Made by a program: the position numbers and the translations under genes. This document shows, piece by piece, positions 10,851 to 23,024 of a stretch of 64,000 nt of DNA (positions within the stretch are counted from its first letter, which is position 1; each line of letters opens with the position of its first letter). This stretch comes from Cryptomeria japonica (Eukaryota; Streptophyta; Pinopsida; Cupressales; Cupressaceae), in NCBI RefSeq assembly GCF_030272615.1, contig NC_081411.1:831192160-831256159 (forward strand), given 5' to 3'. The notes beneath the pieces are model-generated. The model saw nothing but the letters and a program-made list of their open reading frames with translations. It was not told the origin of the DNA and did not search any database.

Positions 10851-13136
10851 ATGGTTGAAACCCATCTTCAAAAATCTAGGAGAGAAACTAAAGAGGCTCA
10901 AGAGTCTGCAAACATGAGTTCTTATGAGTATGACAATGATATATTTTTCAATACTGATCACACTACATTACCTGACATGGATGTCTATAGAAACATTCCA
11001 AATGTTGAGAACATGGGCACTACAAGCAACAATGCTACACACAATGACAATATGGACAACTTTTCAATACATTTAGCAGATGTGGAAGAATCCATTATGA
11101 ATCCCCATTTCAATCGGTTGGTTGTGGAAATAATGAGGAGGGATAGACAATACTTCTTACAAATGATGGCACAAAGTGGAGCTAAGATACCTCATGATTT
11201 TGACATGTCTCAAATAATGGAAAATCGACCTTTGCAAGAAACTCACTCCAACATGGATCAAAGGAGACCTAATAGTGGAGGAAATAGAGGACCATATATG
11301 GTACCTGAATCACCATCATCTTTGCTTCAAAAACCAGAGGTCCCGCATACACATGGTCAAGCATATGATACTCACCTTTGCCGACCATCATGGAAGTCTT
11401 ATGCAGATAGATATGCTCAAGCTATGGATCAACCAAAACAATTGGATATTCAGAGGCATGCTCAAAATTTGGACACAAGGAAACCTCGTGTCAAATTTGG
11501 GGGCAACACAATAGAACATGACATACCTGTAGAGTATGGCATACATGCACAAAATAAATATGGTGTTCCTCAACATGAATCTATACCAAGTGCTCCATAT
11601 ATGCCGCATCACTATAGACCTCCTCTATATGAACATGTGTATGATCAATGTCATCCATATATGCAACATGCTCATCCTCAAATTGGTGCCTCAAGCATGG
11701 GGTATGGTCCAAGAAGTCAATCTCCACCTAAGAGCAATTTGGAGCAACAAATCAGGGACTTACAAAAGAAAATGGAGGACATAAATACACCAAAGCCAAC
11801 ATACAAAATGAGAGACATATGTCCCTATCCATTTGACAAAAGCATTCCAATGCCTCCATTTCCTAAACACTTTGTGATGCCTAAGTTTGATAAGTATAGA
11901 GGAAAAGGGGATTCTAAGGCACACATAAGACAGTTTTTCATAGCTTGCATTGAAGTAGCTTCAGAAGAGACATATTTGATGAGATTATTCCCACAAAGCT
12001 TAGGTGATCAAGCTATGGAATGGTTCTCCCAACTCCCACCTGGTATTAAGTCATGGGGTGACTTAGCAGAGGCATTTATTCAACATTTCTCTTATAATAT
12101 AGAGACAGACATATCAATCACTACTTTATGCAACACCAAGAAAAAAGAGGGAGAGTCTTTTGCATCATTTTTACAAAGATGGAGGAATCTAGCTAGCAGA
12201 TGCTCTTGTGAAATTCCACAAAAACAAATGGTAGAGATGTTCACACAAAATGTTAACAAAGACATTGGCTATGACCTAAGGAAAGCTTGTTTGTCCACTT
12301 TCAAGGACGTCATTGAAAAAGGCTTAGCAATAGAGAAGGTCCTAATTGAACAAGGAGTCACTAAGATATTCAAGGAAAACAAAGATGACTTTAAAGGAAA
12401 AGACAAGCCAAGATTTTGGAATAAAAACAAGAACACAGTCAATGATGGTGTTGTTGATGCCAACACAGTGCGAACCAAATTCATCTTTTCGGGATCAAGT
12501 TCTACAAACAATCAAGTGAATATTCAAACAACCTCAAGATCACGAAGGAAGTACACCCCATTGGGAGAACCACTTGAGTCAGTTTTCAAAAAGTTAGTGG
12601 CAAACAAAGTAATCACAGTTCCAGATTTTCCTCCACATGAACCAAAGGTTAAACCAAATTGGTGGAATGATGATGAGTATTGTGAATTTCATAAGAGCAA
12701 GGGTCATAAGATAGGAAATTGTCATCGACTGAAGAACATCATACAGGATCTCATTGATAGAGGTGACATTGAGATTGAGGGACATTCATCCAATCAAGAA
12801 CATGAGATGTTTAAGGAGCCATTCCCAAAACATGATAAGGGAAAAGCTAAAGTCACAGATGATCAAGCCAACTATACTAGAGCACCTTACAACTATGATT
12901 CAACTATCAATCACATCTCGATGGACAATCATGTCTCTACTATTATCATCAAGGACAAAACTCCTGAGAATCCTACTCAGAGACCCAAGATTGTCTTAAG
13001 AGGTGTTGGATCTTCTTCCGAACCTACCTCTGAATGTCATGTTACAACTCATCGAGGTAAAATTACTTTGCCAGGTGCCTCCACTAAAAATACCGCTTCT
13101 TCATCAACCAAACCTGAGTATGACCTTATAGAATAG
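10851..13136 (+). pseudogene. gag: N1 gag
   Basis: A 761-codon open frame starting at ATG 10,851. The first 340 residues are Gln/His/Tyr/Met-rich. The gag core is at about residues 345-480 (QAMEWFSQLPPGIKSWGDLA, FASFLQRWRNLASRCSCEIP). A Tat-type zinc-binding motif is at about residues 605-620 (YCEFHKSKGHKIGNCHRLK, C-x2-H-x4-H-x4-C). It ends in TAG at 13,134; the next codons stay in the same frame and lead into the protease, so the stop is probably a mutated CAG or a weak gag-pro boundary. The open frame looks intact up to this stop. Listed as pseudogene because the element as a whole is broken. Confidence 0.88.
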
Positions 13137-15191
13137 TTAGGGAAGACACCCGCGCTCATCTCCATACTTGAACTCTTACGCATATCCCCCGCTCATAAAG
13201 CTATTCTTGACAAAATCTTGAGAGACACCACCATTCCTATTGATCTGAATGTGGACCAGTTTCAAGCCATGGTGGGATACCTTTCCATTCCACATTCCCT
13301 TACATTCACAGAAGCCGATGACGCCTCCGTAAGTCAGCCGCATAATGCACCACTACACATTGAAGCCTTCATACACAAAGATAGAATAAAGCGAGTCCTG
13401 ATAAATGGGGGAGCTGGTCTAAACATTTGTACATTGAGCACAATTAAACAATTGGGATATTCTGATAAAGCTATGAATTCAACAAATCAAATCACCATCA
13501 AGGCATATGATGATGAAGAATGCTCATCCAAGGGCACAGTCACCTTACCTCTAAGAATTGGACCAGTTACAAAGGATGTGGTTTGTCAAGTCCTAGATCT
13601 AGACCTCACTCATAATATATTGCTAGGATGTCCTTGGATTCATGAAATGAGGGCGGTCCCATCGACATATCACCAATGCATTAAGTTTCCTCACAATGGA
13701 GTCGAGGTAATAGTTAACGGTGATCCTAATCCGTTCATATATTGCAATAACCTGAGATCACATACTGAGACCATCATTCCCAATAATCGTGAAGCTGTTC
13801 CTTCTTCAGCATACATTGATCCTGAGTCATTAAAACCTTCGACATCAAAACAAGGTGAGCTTAAGGGCAAATTTCAGGACAAAGGCATGGGAGAATATAC
13901 TTTAAATCAGACCATGTACTTACGACAAGTCATGAGTTCTCCAAAAGAATATGGAAGACCACATCCTAACAAGCAAATAACCATCATGGTATTCAAATGG
14001 GACCCTACTACCTTTCAAAGATGGGGCGAACTAGAAGAGGAAGGTTTATACAAAATGCTATACAAAGACATTGAAGATGACACACAAGGTCACATCAATA
14101 TACCCTGTGAGAAATATGGCAAAGGCTTCAAGATTCTACAAAAATTTGGGTATGATGGAAAAAGCCCTCTTGGGTTACGGAAGGAAGGCATCATGGAACC
14201 TTTACAACCTGAATTGACTGCAAAAAGGGAACGTTCAAAGGGACTTGGTTTTCTGACTTCCCAGATCCACACTACAAGGACAGAAGAAGCATTACAAATC
14301 AAAGCTGCCAAAATTCAACAAGAAGATAGCTATTCTACAAACTCCAACGAATGGGAATGGGGTTTAGACAAATTCTCTAGTGATTATGAGCTCACCGAGA
14401 CATTCAGAGAACCAGATGAACCCACAGAAGAAGAGGAATTTAATAAAAAATTCGGAGTTGGTCAAGAAACAACCCATGAGGATTCCACACAGTTTTTGTC
14501 TCAAGGTTCTAGGTTGAAATCACATAGGATGAGAACACCTATCCCAGAATGCGCTACTAGTGATGACAATTTGGATTCGCTCATGATCGAGACTGATGAG
14601 GAGAGTGCCATCGATGACCTCGATAATTACCTTGACATACTCAAATATAACCACATCTTCACTCTTAGTCCCGCACACTCCGAAGACATTAAAGGCCTTC
14701 CCCTTGTTCACCACCAACTCATTGACTGGGATTATGAAGGACCAGCACAGTTTGACACATTCCAAAATGATGAAGCTGTTATTGACTATCTTGGCATACG
14801 AGATGATCTTCCCCCTGGGGATCATAAAGCAGGATACACTATAGAACTCAACAACATGGCATATTTTGGTGAGGGTGTCGGACCTTCCAGTCGCAAAAAT
14901 ATGAAAATAAGAACAAATCAAGGGTCTTATGGTGAAAACCACACTGTGGCACTATTTGATTCCAAAAAAGTAAAAAGGAAGGATGTATCTGAGGGCGAAA
15001 ACCTCTCTGAGGCACCCGAAGATGGAAGACTTGACATTCTCCCAGCATCATATGAGGAAAAGTCATCCATGTTGGTAGAGGAGACTATCAAGACAAACAT
15101 TGGTATAGAGGAGGTTCCACACAACATATTCCTGGCTAAATCATTGACAGAATCCGAAAGGTCAAAATTCATAAGCTTCTTCAAAGAATGA
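13137..15191 (+). pseudogene. N1 protease with G-patch domain
   Basis: In frame with gag after its TAG. The aspartic-protease motif reads KRVLINGGAGLNICTLSTIK at about residues 58-77 from 13,218: the catalytic Asp has become Asn (GAT to AAT type change), so the enzyme should be dead. A G-patch lies at about residues 295-345 (CEKYGKGFKILQKFGYDGK, then ERSKGLGF), a nucleic-acid-binding module seen in some plant gypsy polyproteins. The rest is an acidic linker that ends at TGA 15,189; the RT frame resumes in phase, so a CGA-to-TGA change is likely. Confidence 0.85.
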
Positions 15192-16010
15192 CAAATCAAC
15201 TTTGCATGGTCATATGCTGATATGCCTGGACTAGATCCGGATTTAGTAATGCATCATTTGACAGTCAAACTGGGGGCAAAGCCAGTGAAACAAAAATTAA
15301 GAAAAATGCATCCACAAGTGGCATTACTAGTCAAAGCAGAGCTGAAAAAATTATTGGATGTCGGATTCATACGCCCAATTGATTATCCCGAATGGATATC
15401 CAATCTAGTGCCTGTCAATAAACCAGATCGCAGCATCAGAATATGTACAGATTTCAGAGACATCAACAAAGCTTGTCCAAAGGATGACTTCCCATTACCA
15501 AATATTGACTTGATTGTCGATCTCACGGCAAGTCACGAAATGTTATCATTGATGGACGGATTTTCTGGTTATAATCAAATAAGGATTGCACCTGAGGATC
15601 AACACAAAACTTCATTCACTTGTCATTGGGGAACTTTCTGCTAGAATGTCATGCCCTTCGGACTGAAAAATGCAGGTGCTACATATCAAAGAGCAATGAC
15701 TACTATCTTTCATGATCTCATGCACGTAACTGTGGAAGATTATGTTGACGATCTCTTGGGAAAATCAGTAGACAGAGATACACATTTGGACATACTTTCA
15801 GTCGTCTTTGATCGGTTGGAAAAATACAAAGTAAGATTAAACCCCAAGAAATGTGTCTTTGGAGTAACCTCCGGGAAGCTCCTAGGATTCATTGTGTCCA
15901 AAAGAAGAATTGAAGCCGATCCAGCAAAAGTCAAGGCCATTTTGAACATTTCGATCCTTACAAGGGAGACTCTAGTCTATATGAAGATTCATAGCACAAC
16001 TTGCAGATAA
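15192..16010 (+). pseudogene. pol: N1 reverse transcriptase
   Basis: RT motifs in order: KLLDVGFIRPIDYPEWISN, ICTDFRDINKACPKDDFPLP, LMDGFSGYNQIRIAPEDQHK, VMPFGLKNAGATYQ and catalytic EDYVDDLLGKS. A TAG at 15,642 falls where a Trp is expected (TGG to TAG). A frameshift close to 15,990 ends this segment; from 15,998 the connection domain continues in another frame. It would copy N1 RNA in the particle. Confidence 0.88.
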
Positions 16011-17175
16011 GTGTAATCCTTTTTAGCACCTACTACATAAAAACATCAAATTCAAATGGGATGATAACTGTCAACAGGCTTTTCAGATGCTCAAAGATTA
16101 TCTTTTGAATCCGCTAGTTTTGATGCCACTAGTTCCAGATCAGCCTTTGTTACTATACATCTCAGCTACTCCAACAACACTGGGGGCACTCTTAGCACAA
16201 CAAATTGCTGGGGGCAAGGAAAAGGCCGTATACTATATTAGTCGCATATTAGTGGGATATGAGCTAAACTACACACCAATCGAGCGTGCATGTCTCGCCG
16301 TGGTATTTGCTTCATAGAAATTACGACATTACATGCTCACTCATAAGACTAAGTTGGTTGCAAGAATTGATCCATTAAAATACCTTCTCAATAAAGCAAC
16401 ACTTACTGGGCAACTGGCCAAATGGGTAATGATCCTGAGTGAATTCGACATCGAGTATGTGGACAGAAAAACAATAAAAGGACAAGCCATCACAGATCAG
16501 TTAGCAGATGCCCCCATGATTGATGATGTTCCTCTAAATTCAGAATTTCTAGATGAATCCATTTTAACAATATCACATGCAAAGCCATGGCAATTGTACT
16601 TTGACGGCTCATACACACAGCATGGGGCAGGAGCTGGTATCCTCTTTATAACTCCTCAAGGTGATTCTATACCAAAATCATACCGCTTATCATTTCCTTG
16701 CACTAACAATATAGCGAAATATGAGGCATTAACAACTGGATTACGAATTGTAGTTCAGTGGAAGATCCAAGATCTTCGTGTTTTTGGGGATTCTCAACTT
16801 GTTATTCGTCAAGCAACTGATGATTACCAAAGAAAAGATGAAAAATTAATGCCTTACAAACAAATGGTGGATGACCTGAAACAACACTTCACAAAGATAG
16901 ATTTTGAGCAGATACCAAGAGAGCAGAATCGCGCCGTAGATGCCATGGCTACAATTGCTTCACTAATCGATCTACCTCCAAATGAGACCTACTATGAATT
17001 CTTGGTGGATAACCTTTTGGTTCCTGCATACGAGATCACTCCTACTGAGACGATATGTGTTGTTGGTCCCGAGTCCCAGTTATATGGTTCCATCTTCACA
17101 TACCTTCGTGACAATACCCTACCGCCTGACCTATCAAATAACCAACATCGCACCTTCATTCACCAATCCTCTTGA
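16011..17175 (+). pseudogene. pol: N1 RNase H and second (archaeal-type) RNase H
   Basis: From 16,087 one frame runs to 18,321. The first RNase H (16,100-16,480) is degenerate, as usual in Tat elements (LLLYISATPTTLGALLAQ, ELNYTPIERACLAVVFAS), with a TAG at 16,315. The second is at about 16,590-16,990 and keeps all four acidic residues: WQLYFDGSYTQHGAG, AKYEALTTGL, FGDSQLVIRQ and NRAVDAMATIAS. The dual RNase H identifies the Tat lineage and gives a direct comparison for G1, where the similar domain precedes RT. Stop at 17,173. Confidence 0.87.
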
Positions 17176-18321
17176 TATGTCATTTTAGCTGATATCCTAT
17201 ACTGGCGAGGTCTAGATGGCACTCTTCTTAGATGTTTAGAAAATGACGAAGCTCAGATTACGTTACGAGAAGTACATGAAGGGATATGTGGTCCACATGC
17301 TAGTGGTCCTACCTTGGCCAAGAAACTCATTAGGACTGGATATTATTGGCCCAATATGGAAAAAGACTCATATCAGTTTGTCAAGAAATGTAAGCAATGT
17401 CAAATTCATGGAGACCTCATACATGCACCAGCACAAGAACTACAACCACTTGCGTCTCCTTGGCCCTTTTGTCAGTGGGGACTCGATCTCATAGGCAAGA
17501 TTCACCCTCCTTCTAATGGTCATAAATTCATTATCACTGCCACAGAGTATTTCACAAAGTGGATTGAAGCCGTGCCTCTCACACAAGTCACTGGAAAATA
17601 GATTGCTACATTCATCCTTAACTATATCATATGCCGATACGGTATTCCTGTTTCCATTATCACTGATAATGGGCGTCCCTTCAAAAATCAGGATGTTCAT
17701 GAACTCTGTGACCGCTTCCATATTTCCCATCATTTCTCCATACCATATTACCCCCAAGGTAATGGCCAAGCTGAGGCATCTAATAAAACAATCCTTAAAA
17801 TCTTCAAGAAGACAGTCGACGACGCTGGCCATAATTGGCATATCCAACTTAATCTTGCACTTTTGGCCTATCGCACACCTACAAGAGCTACACCCTATTC
17901 ACTTGTCTATGGCATTGAAGCCATCTTGCCTATTGAGGTCGAGTTACCCTTTTTACGGGTCTCTTTGCAAAACATCATCGGTGATGAAGATTATAGAATC
18001 TCTCGCTTACAAGAACTTGAACTACTGGATGAATGGAGACAAATTGCTTTTAATCACCTCAAGGCTTACCAACAACGAATGAGTCGCAGCTACAATCACA
18101 AGGTCAAGCCTCTTACATTTGAGGTAGGTGATTTGGTTCTTAGAGAAAACCCCAAGAATCAGCAAGACAGAGAGAAGAAGGGCAAGTTCGAACCAAACTG
18201 GCTTGGTCCCTACATCATTACAGCAGTATATGGATCTGGTGCATATCAGCTTTCAACTACAGAAGGAGAACCTTTGGAGGATCCTATCAACAACAGGAAC
18301 CTTCGCAAGTTCTACACATAG
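17176..18321 (+). pseudogene. pol: N1 integrase
   Basis: Same frame as the RNase H domains, with stops at 17,173 and 17,599 only. Zinc-binding part: HEGICGPHASGPTLAKKLIR and CKQCQIHGD (HHCC intact). Catalytic triad kept: WGLDLIGKIH (D), SIITDNGRPF (D), GQAEASNKTI (E). The C-terminal region (EVGDLVLREN, WLGPYIITAVYGSGAYQL) is complete and ends at TAG 18,319. Apart from the two stops this is a well preserved integrase. Confidence 0.9.
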
Positions 18322-20019
18322 CTATTGGGAATATCCTAATTCAAAAATACAAAAAAATAAAAAACATTCAAAAATACAAAAAAATCAAAAACATTGAAAA
18401 ATACAAAAAAATTATTAAAAAAACAAAAAAAAACAAACATTGAAAATTGAAAAAAGTAAAGAGAAATAATTTCGTCCAATGGTGAAAACCACTTCGGTGG
18501 CGCCCTGGGCAAGTACCATGGTGAAAACTGGGTCACCAGCACCATGTGTAGAGACATTGCTCCTCCCTCCTTCAGGATTCTCTTTCATCCTTTCACTTTG
18601 CACACACTCACAACCTATTCGTTCATAATAAACTTACCCATTCCCATCATGGCTTGTTATTGATCTACCCAAGATTGGTTAGCCATTCATAATAAACCTC
18701 CCTTTTCACCTCCCTTTCCATCCATAATAAATCAAATCCTATCTGTGGCTAAGGCAATTCCTACATCTAGTGATGGGTGTGGAACTGAGAACATCACATG
18801 TTTCGAGGAGTACAGTTTCTTCTAGCTTCCATCAGTCTATCCGTGCACAATCCACAATAAAGTAGCATTTGCATCGCCAATCCACAATAAAGTTTCATCT
18901 TCTTCACAATAAAGTATCAGTTTCATGGATTCAGTCAGTTTTAGATGAGATAGCAACAACAACAGGCTTCAACAAATCAAATCTTTCAACAGACTCAGAC
19001 AACATATGGTTCCGTGCTATCTATCCTTTTTGTGAAAGTAAACATTGTGACCACAATCAAATACAACTTATACAAGTGACAAGAGACACTAAACTTGAGG
19101 ACTACAGTGGATGTTGGTGTCGAGTCTTGGTTTTCTTTTGATTTTATCTTTAGGTGACATGTCTTTTAGCTTTTCTGGGATGTCTCTGACTAGAGATTCT
19201 ATCTCTTGGATATCTTTGACTAGAAAGGCGAGGATGGGGTATCATCACCTATTTGTATTTGCTGTCTGTGGATTGTCTTTTAGTAATGCTATGACTTGTC
19301 CAAGGATATGAGGACACTGTGAGTCTAGTGTGAACTGGGGCATTCCTTGTTTGTGACTGTCTTATCTCCATGCAAATAGGTACAATGACTTTCTGGGTCG
19401 AACATATGCCTCGATTGTCATAACCTACTTGCCATAATAAAGCTCAATGATGATAATGCACAAGAAGCTCTTTCACGTTCATATCTTCTATCTTTCATCC
19501 CCCTTTCTTGATTGACTTCCATCGTCCTTCTTGAGTCTGCGTAGCCTGCTATCACATGACTGAGTATAGTGACACATCAAAAACATTTGCATTTCATGTA
19601 GTTGCACCTGCATTACCACATATAAGCATTTCATACATACATATAGATATCACAACTGCATCACATCCTGCACACAACACCTGTTAGCATAATTTACATT
19701 TGCATTATCATATTCATCTGCACTACATACATTCACATTTGCATCATGCATACACATATAAAAACATAAAAGAACAAAACTATTGCATTGCCTCATATAC
19801 ATATTTGCATCTATATCATAAGCATCACAAAAAACATACATCATTAAACATCTCATCACATAGGGACACATGCATATAGCTGCCGCAAAAATGAATCATC
19901 TCATATATATAAATAAAGTGTCATGATATAATGATGTCAAAATCATATGGCTACAAGCACCCGCAGGTGTCTACAATACAAAAATGATACAAAACTAATA
20001 CAAAGGGAGCCCTCTATGG
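18322..20019. other. N1 non-coding stretch between integrase and antisense gene
   Basis: No supported gene. It starts with A-rich low complexity (18,340-18,470). It then has repeated AATAAA-containing words (ACCATAATAAAC/CCACAATAAAG, 18,620-18,920) and a CAT-rich low-complexity stretch (CATTTGCATCA-like, 19,570-19,870). Sense and antisense transcripts would converge here, so 3' ends of both are expected; the AATAAA words fit that but are not proof. Confidence 0.5.
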
Positions 20020-20534
20020 CTATGATGAACTCCCTCCCTTAGAGCTGGCTGGCCTCGGTGGAATCTGAGCCCCTGAAGGACCCACCCCAGGATCATCCTG
20101 CCTGTCCCCTCTATCTGGTGGTGGTGGAGGACCCATGACCCCACCATGCCTGCCTCCTCCGACTCCCTCCCGTAGCTGTCGTTGTACGCTACGGTCTATA
20201 GAAGTTCCTCACCCGCTAATCTGCTGACACTGCACCATAGTAGAGGTCCCTCCAGTAGGCTATCTCCTCTCCTACCCGCAGGACATAAGCGTATCGTGCC
20301 CCTGCATCCTCAGCTGCCTATCTCCTTGCCCTTAGTGCTGTCTCAGCCTCTGTATAGCACTGGATAGCCTGATCTCGCTCCTGCTCAGTATCTCTGAGCC
20401 TCATCCTGAGCTGATCCCTCTCCCTCTCCAGCTCCTGAATCTTATCTACCTGACCCTGGCAGGTCTCTCTCAGCTCCAGCAGCTCAGCCTCCACTGGGTC
20501 AGCCCCCTTTGCCTCTGCCTGTGGCTCTCCCTGT

Positions 20535-20655
20535 ATAGGTGCCTACACCTGTACCTGCACCTGTACCTGCTCCTATTCCTGTGCCTGTGCCTGTACTGGC
20601 ACCTGTCCGTATCCCTGTCCCTGTACCTGTCTCTGTACCTGCCTGGGACCCTGTG
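20535..20655 (-). repeat. Hexamer repeat coding Gln-Val runs in the PMD gene
   Basis: Imperfect (CAGGTA/CAGGTG)n on the minus strand, about 120 bp. In the apparent coding frame it gives alternating Gln and Val; one other frame gives Thr-Gly, which produces a spurious ORF. It sits between the PMD and the coiled-coil part. Confidence 0.7.
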
Positions 20656-22001
20656 CTGCTGGCACCTGTAAAGGCAATCCACCGCGACCCCTCACCACCC
20701 AAGCCTGCCTCTCCTCTCCACCCTCCCTCTGAGGTGCAACTCACCTCTCTCCAACTACTCCTCTCCTCCTCCATCAGCCTCTGCCACCATTGCCTCCATC
20801 ATCATCCTCCTCCCCACCACCATCTCCCTCCAGTGCCTCTCCTAGATCTGTCAATAGGGGGAATGGATGCTCTGCCCAATATGCTGTATACTTAGCATCC
20901 ATCCTGGTGTCCTTGATCTCAGGCCATATGTCCCAAGGTAGGGGCACCATCTCTGCTAGCTACGTAACTGCCTGATCATATGACAGTAATGGCCCAAACT
21001 GTGCCTGATCTCTGACTGTGCGGGCATACATGCCCGAGCCCCGTAGCATCCTCTGGATCCTGCCATACTGCCTGCAAACCCTGTCCATAAGCTATCTCTC
21101 TAACACATAGGGCATCCGCCCAATCAGGTAACTGCTCTGGAAGGTGTAAGGCAGCTCAACTGCATCATCCTCCCACTCCTCATAGCCTAGATATGGTCTC
21201 CATATGACCACATCAATGTCGTCAATCACCCACCGCCAATGCTCTAGCCTACCAATCTGCGGCTGTGATGTGATCATGTCATACAAATGTACAAAGCTGC
21301 GTCCATGACCCCTGCCCCTAAAGTGTATCGGTCAGGTAATCGACAGATGCTCGTAGGCCCATACCTATAGCAGTGTCACTCCACAGCCCAATCCCACTGA
21401 TCCATGATAAACAAACTGGTGAAGCTCGTAATACAAATGGGCCAGCACACATGATCCCCAGGCATATCTGGTGTGCTACGTCACCAGTGTCTCTAGTGCT
21501 CCCCCCAGCCCACAGCCAACCCTCATGTCGCCCTATCTGGACACAGGAACCCACTGATAGCTCCTCCTATCACTGCCGGCAGTGCTAGTCCTATGGCTGT
21601 CATGGTGTCCTATGCCACGTGTCCTGCCCTCATCTCCAGTCCAGGGTCCTGAAACACCCATCTCAAGGCCTCTTTGTCTCCATCTCGATCATACAGAATC
21701 AGATCCCCATCAATCGGCACCCGCAAAATCTTGTAGACATCCTCAAGGGTGACGGTCATCTCACCCATCGACAAATGGAATGTGCACGTCTCTGAGTGCC
21801 ATCTCTCAGCCAGCGCAGTCAGCAAACCCATGTTTGCTCGAAACTCAGGCACATACAACACATGTCTCAACCCCATCTCCTCGATGGTAGCTCTGTCCTC
21901 AAATGACAACTCAGGTCACAACCTCTGCGTCGATGGGAATCTCTCCCATGACTCTAGCATCGACAATTACTCCTATAGTCAAACAAATCAAATCATGTCA
22001 G

Positions 22002-22190
22002 TCATAGTGGCATTCACTGTTTATCACAAAATGCTACTCGCTATCTAAATGCCTATGCATATCTATCCTAGTGACACTCACTGTTCATCACAAAGTGTTG
22101 CTATTTATCTTAGTGGTACTCCCTATTCATCACAAAGTACTACGTGTGTGACACTCACTGTTCATCACAAAGTACCTCGATCTATTCTAG
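22002..22190. repeat. Short tandem repeats in the PMD intron
   Basis: About four degenerate units of roughly 40-60 bp built on GTGACACTCACTGTTCATCA followed by CAAAGT, inside the predicted intron (21,973-22,612). Confidence 0.7.
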
Positions 22191-22269
22191 TATTCCCTAG
22201 AGGACCTGCTTGAGTGTATCCTCTCAGTAGCTTATCCAATCGACAACGTCTGTTCATTATAAAACTGCC

Positions 22270-22495
22270 GATTTGACCTAGAAGATGCAAATTCACACTT
22301 TTCAAATGCAGATGCGCCTTCTTGACACAGACGTGCCTATGCCCTGCACAGACACACCTAGGAGACACAAACGCGCCTGAACAACACAGACACAGCCGCA
22401 TTTGACACAGACGCGGGTCTAGACATAGACGCGCCTGACACAAACACAGACGTGCCTAGCGAACACAGACGCACCTGGCACCAACGTAGATGCGC
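22270..22495 (-). repeat. CGTCTGTG motif cluster in the PMD intron
   Basis: About ten copies of a degenerate motif that reads GGCGCGTCTGTGTC-like on the minus strand (ACACAGACGCGCC on plus). The same motif is in the N1 leader in plus orientation. Each cluster therefore points the same way as the transcript it belongs to. Confidence 0.7.
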
Positions 22496-23010
22496 CTAAA
22501 CACTTTTTGACACTTTTTGGACCCTAGTCTAAGTGCATTTATTACCCTATTCGATATGTATTAATGACAAAATTAAATGCGTCAAAGTACAAGGAGGTTT
22601 GGTGGTACTTACCGGCTCTCCTGCCTCTGCTGGCCTCTGAAATCGGCGAACACGGTCAAATCTATGAACGAAAGCCATTGCTGCTGACTGCTACTGCTCT
22701 TTTCTCGCTCTGCACTTTGATCTCGTGAAGGTGTAGATGACAATGAGGATGTATTTTCCCCTGTGGTCTATCTTATAGCCTACCCATACCCCTCACCCTC
22801 GTTTCCCGAGTCACTCTTCTTTATCCTGTGACTTTGTCACTTTATCCGATCAGTCCATTCTATCCCATCTTTCTTATCAAGAGATTGTCTGTACTCTTTT
22901 CAGACATTTTCATCCAATCTCTCGAGGGGGCATATCATTCCCATCTTGGGGCAACTCTGTATCAGTTCATCTTATCTTCTTTGAAACAACGCGACAAGCC
23001 GCATTGTCTC

Positions 23011-23024
23011 AAAAAGGGGCAAAA
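23011..23024 (+). other. N1 polypurine tract
   Basis: AAAAAGGGGCAAAA directly before the 3' LTR, the expected plus-strand priming site. Confidence 0.75.

Larger units (their letters stand above)
20020..22678 (-). pseudogene. Antisense plant mobile domain (PMD) gene captured in N1, two exons
   Basis: Exon 1 is 22,678-22,613 (22 codons, MAFVHRFDRVRRFQRPAEAG..), ending at donor GTAAGT. Exon 2 starts at 21,972 after a TTTGACTATAG acceptor and runs to TAG 20,022-20,020; splicing keeps the frame. Exon 2 encodes the plant mobile domain of the MAIN/MAIL1 type: ESWERFPSTQ, LSFEDRATIEEMGLRHVLYV, ERWHSETCTFHLSMGEM, TVTLEDVYKILRVPIDGD, HQFVYHGSVGLGCGVTLL and VWAYEHLSI. A Gln/Val repeat, a coiled coil (VDKIQELERERDQLRMRLRD) and a Pro/Gly/Ser tail follow. 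A few stops (e.g. CGA to TGA near 21,918, CAG to TAG before VWAYEH) and at least two frameshifts break it. Host PMD proteins act in silencing and genome stability; its role in the element is unknown. Confidence 0.85.

Noticed and set aside
20499-20895. Gly/Thr-rich ORF on minus and Pro/Val-rich ORF on plus
   Set aside because: Both are other-frame readings of the hexamer repeat in the PMD gene; composition, not function, keeps them open.
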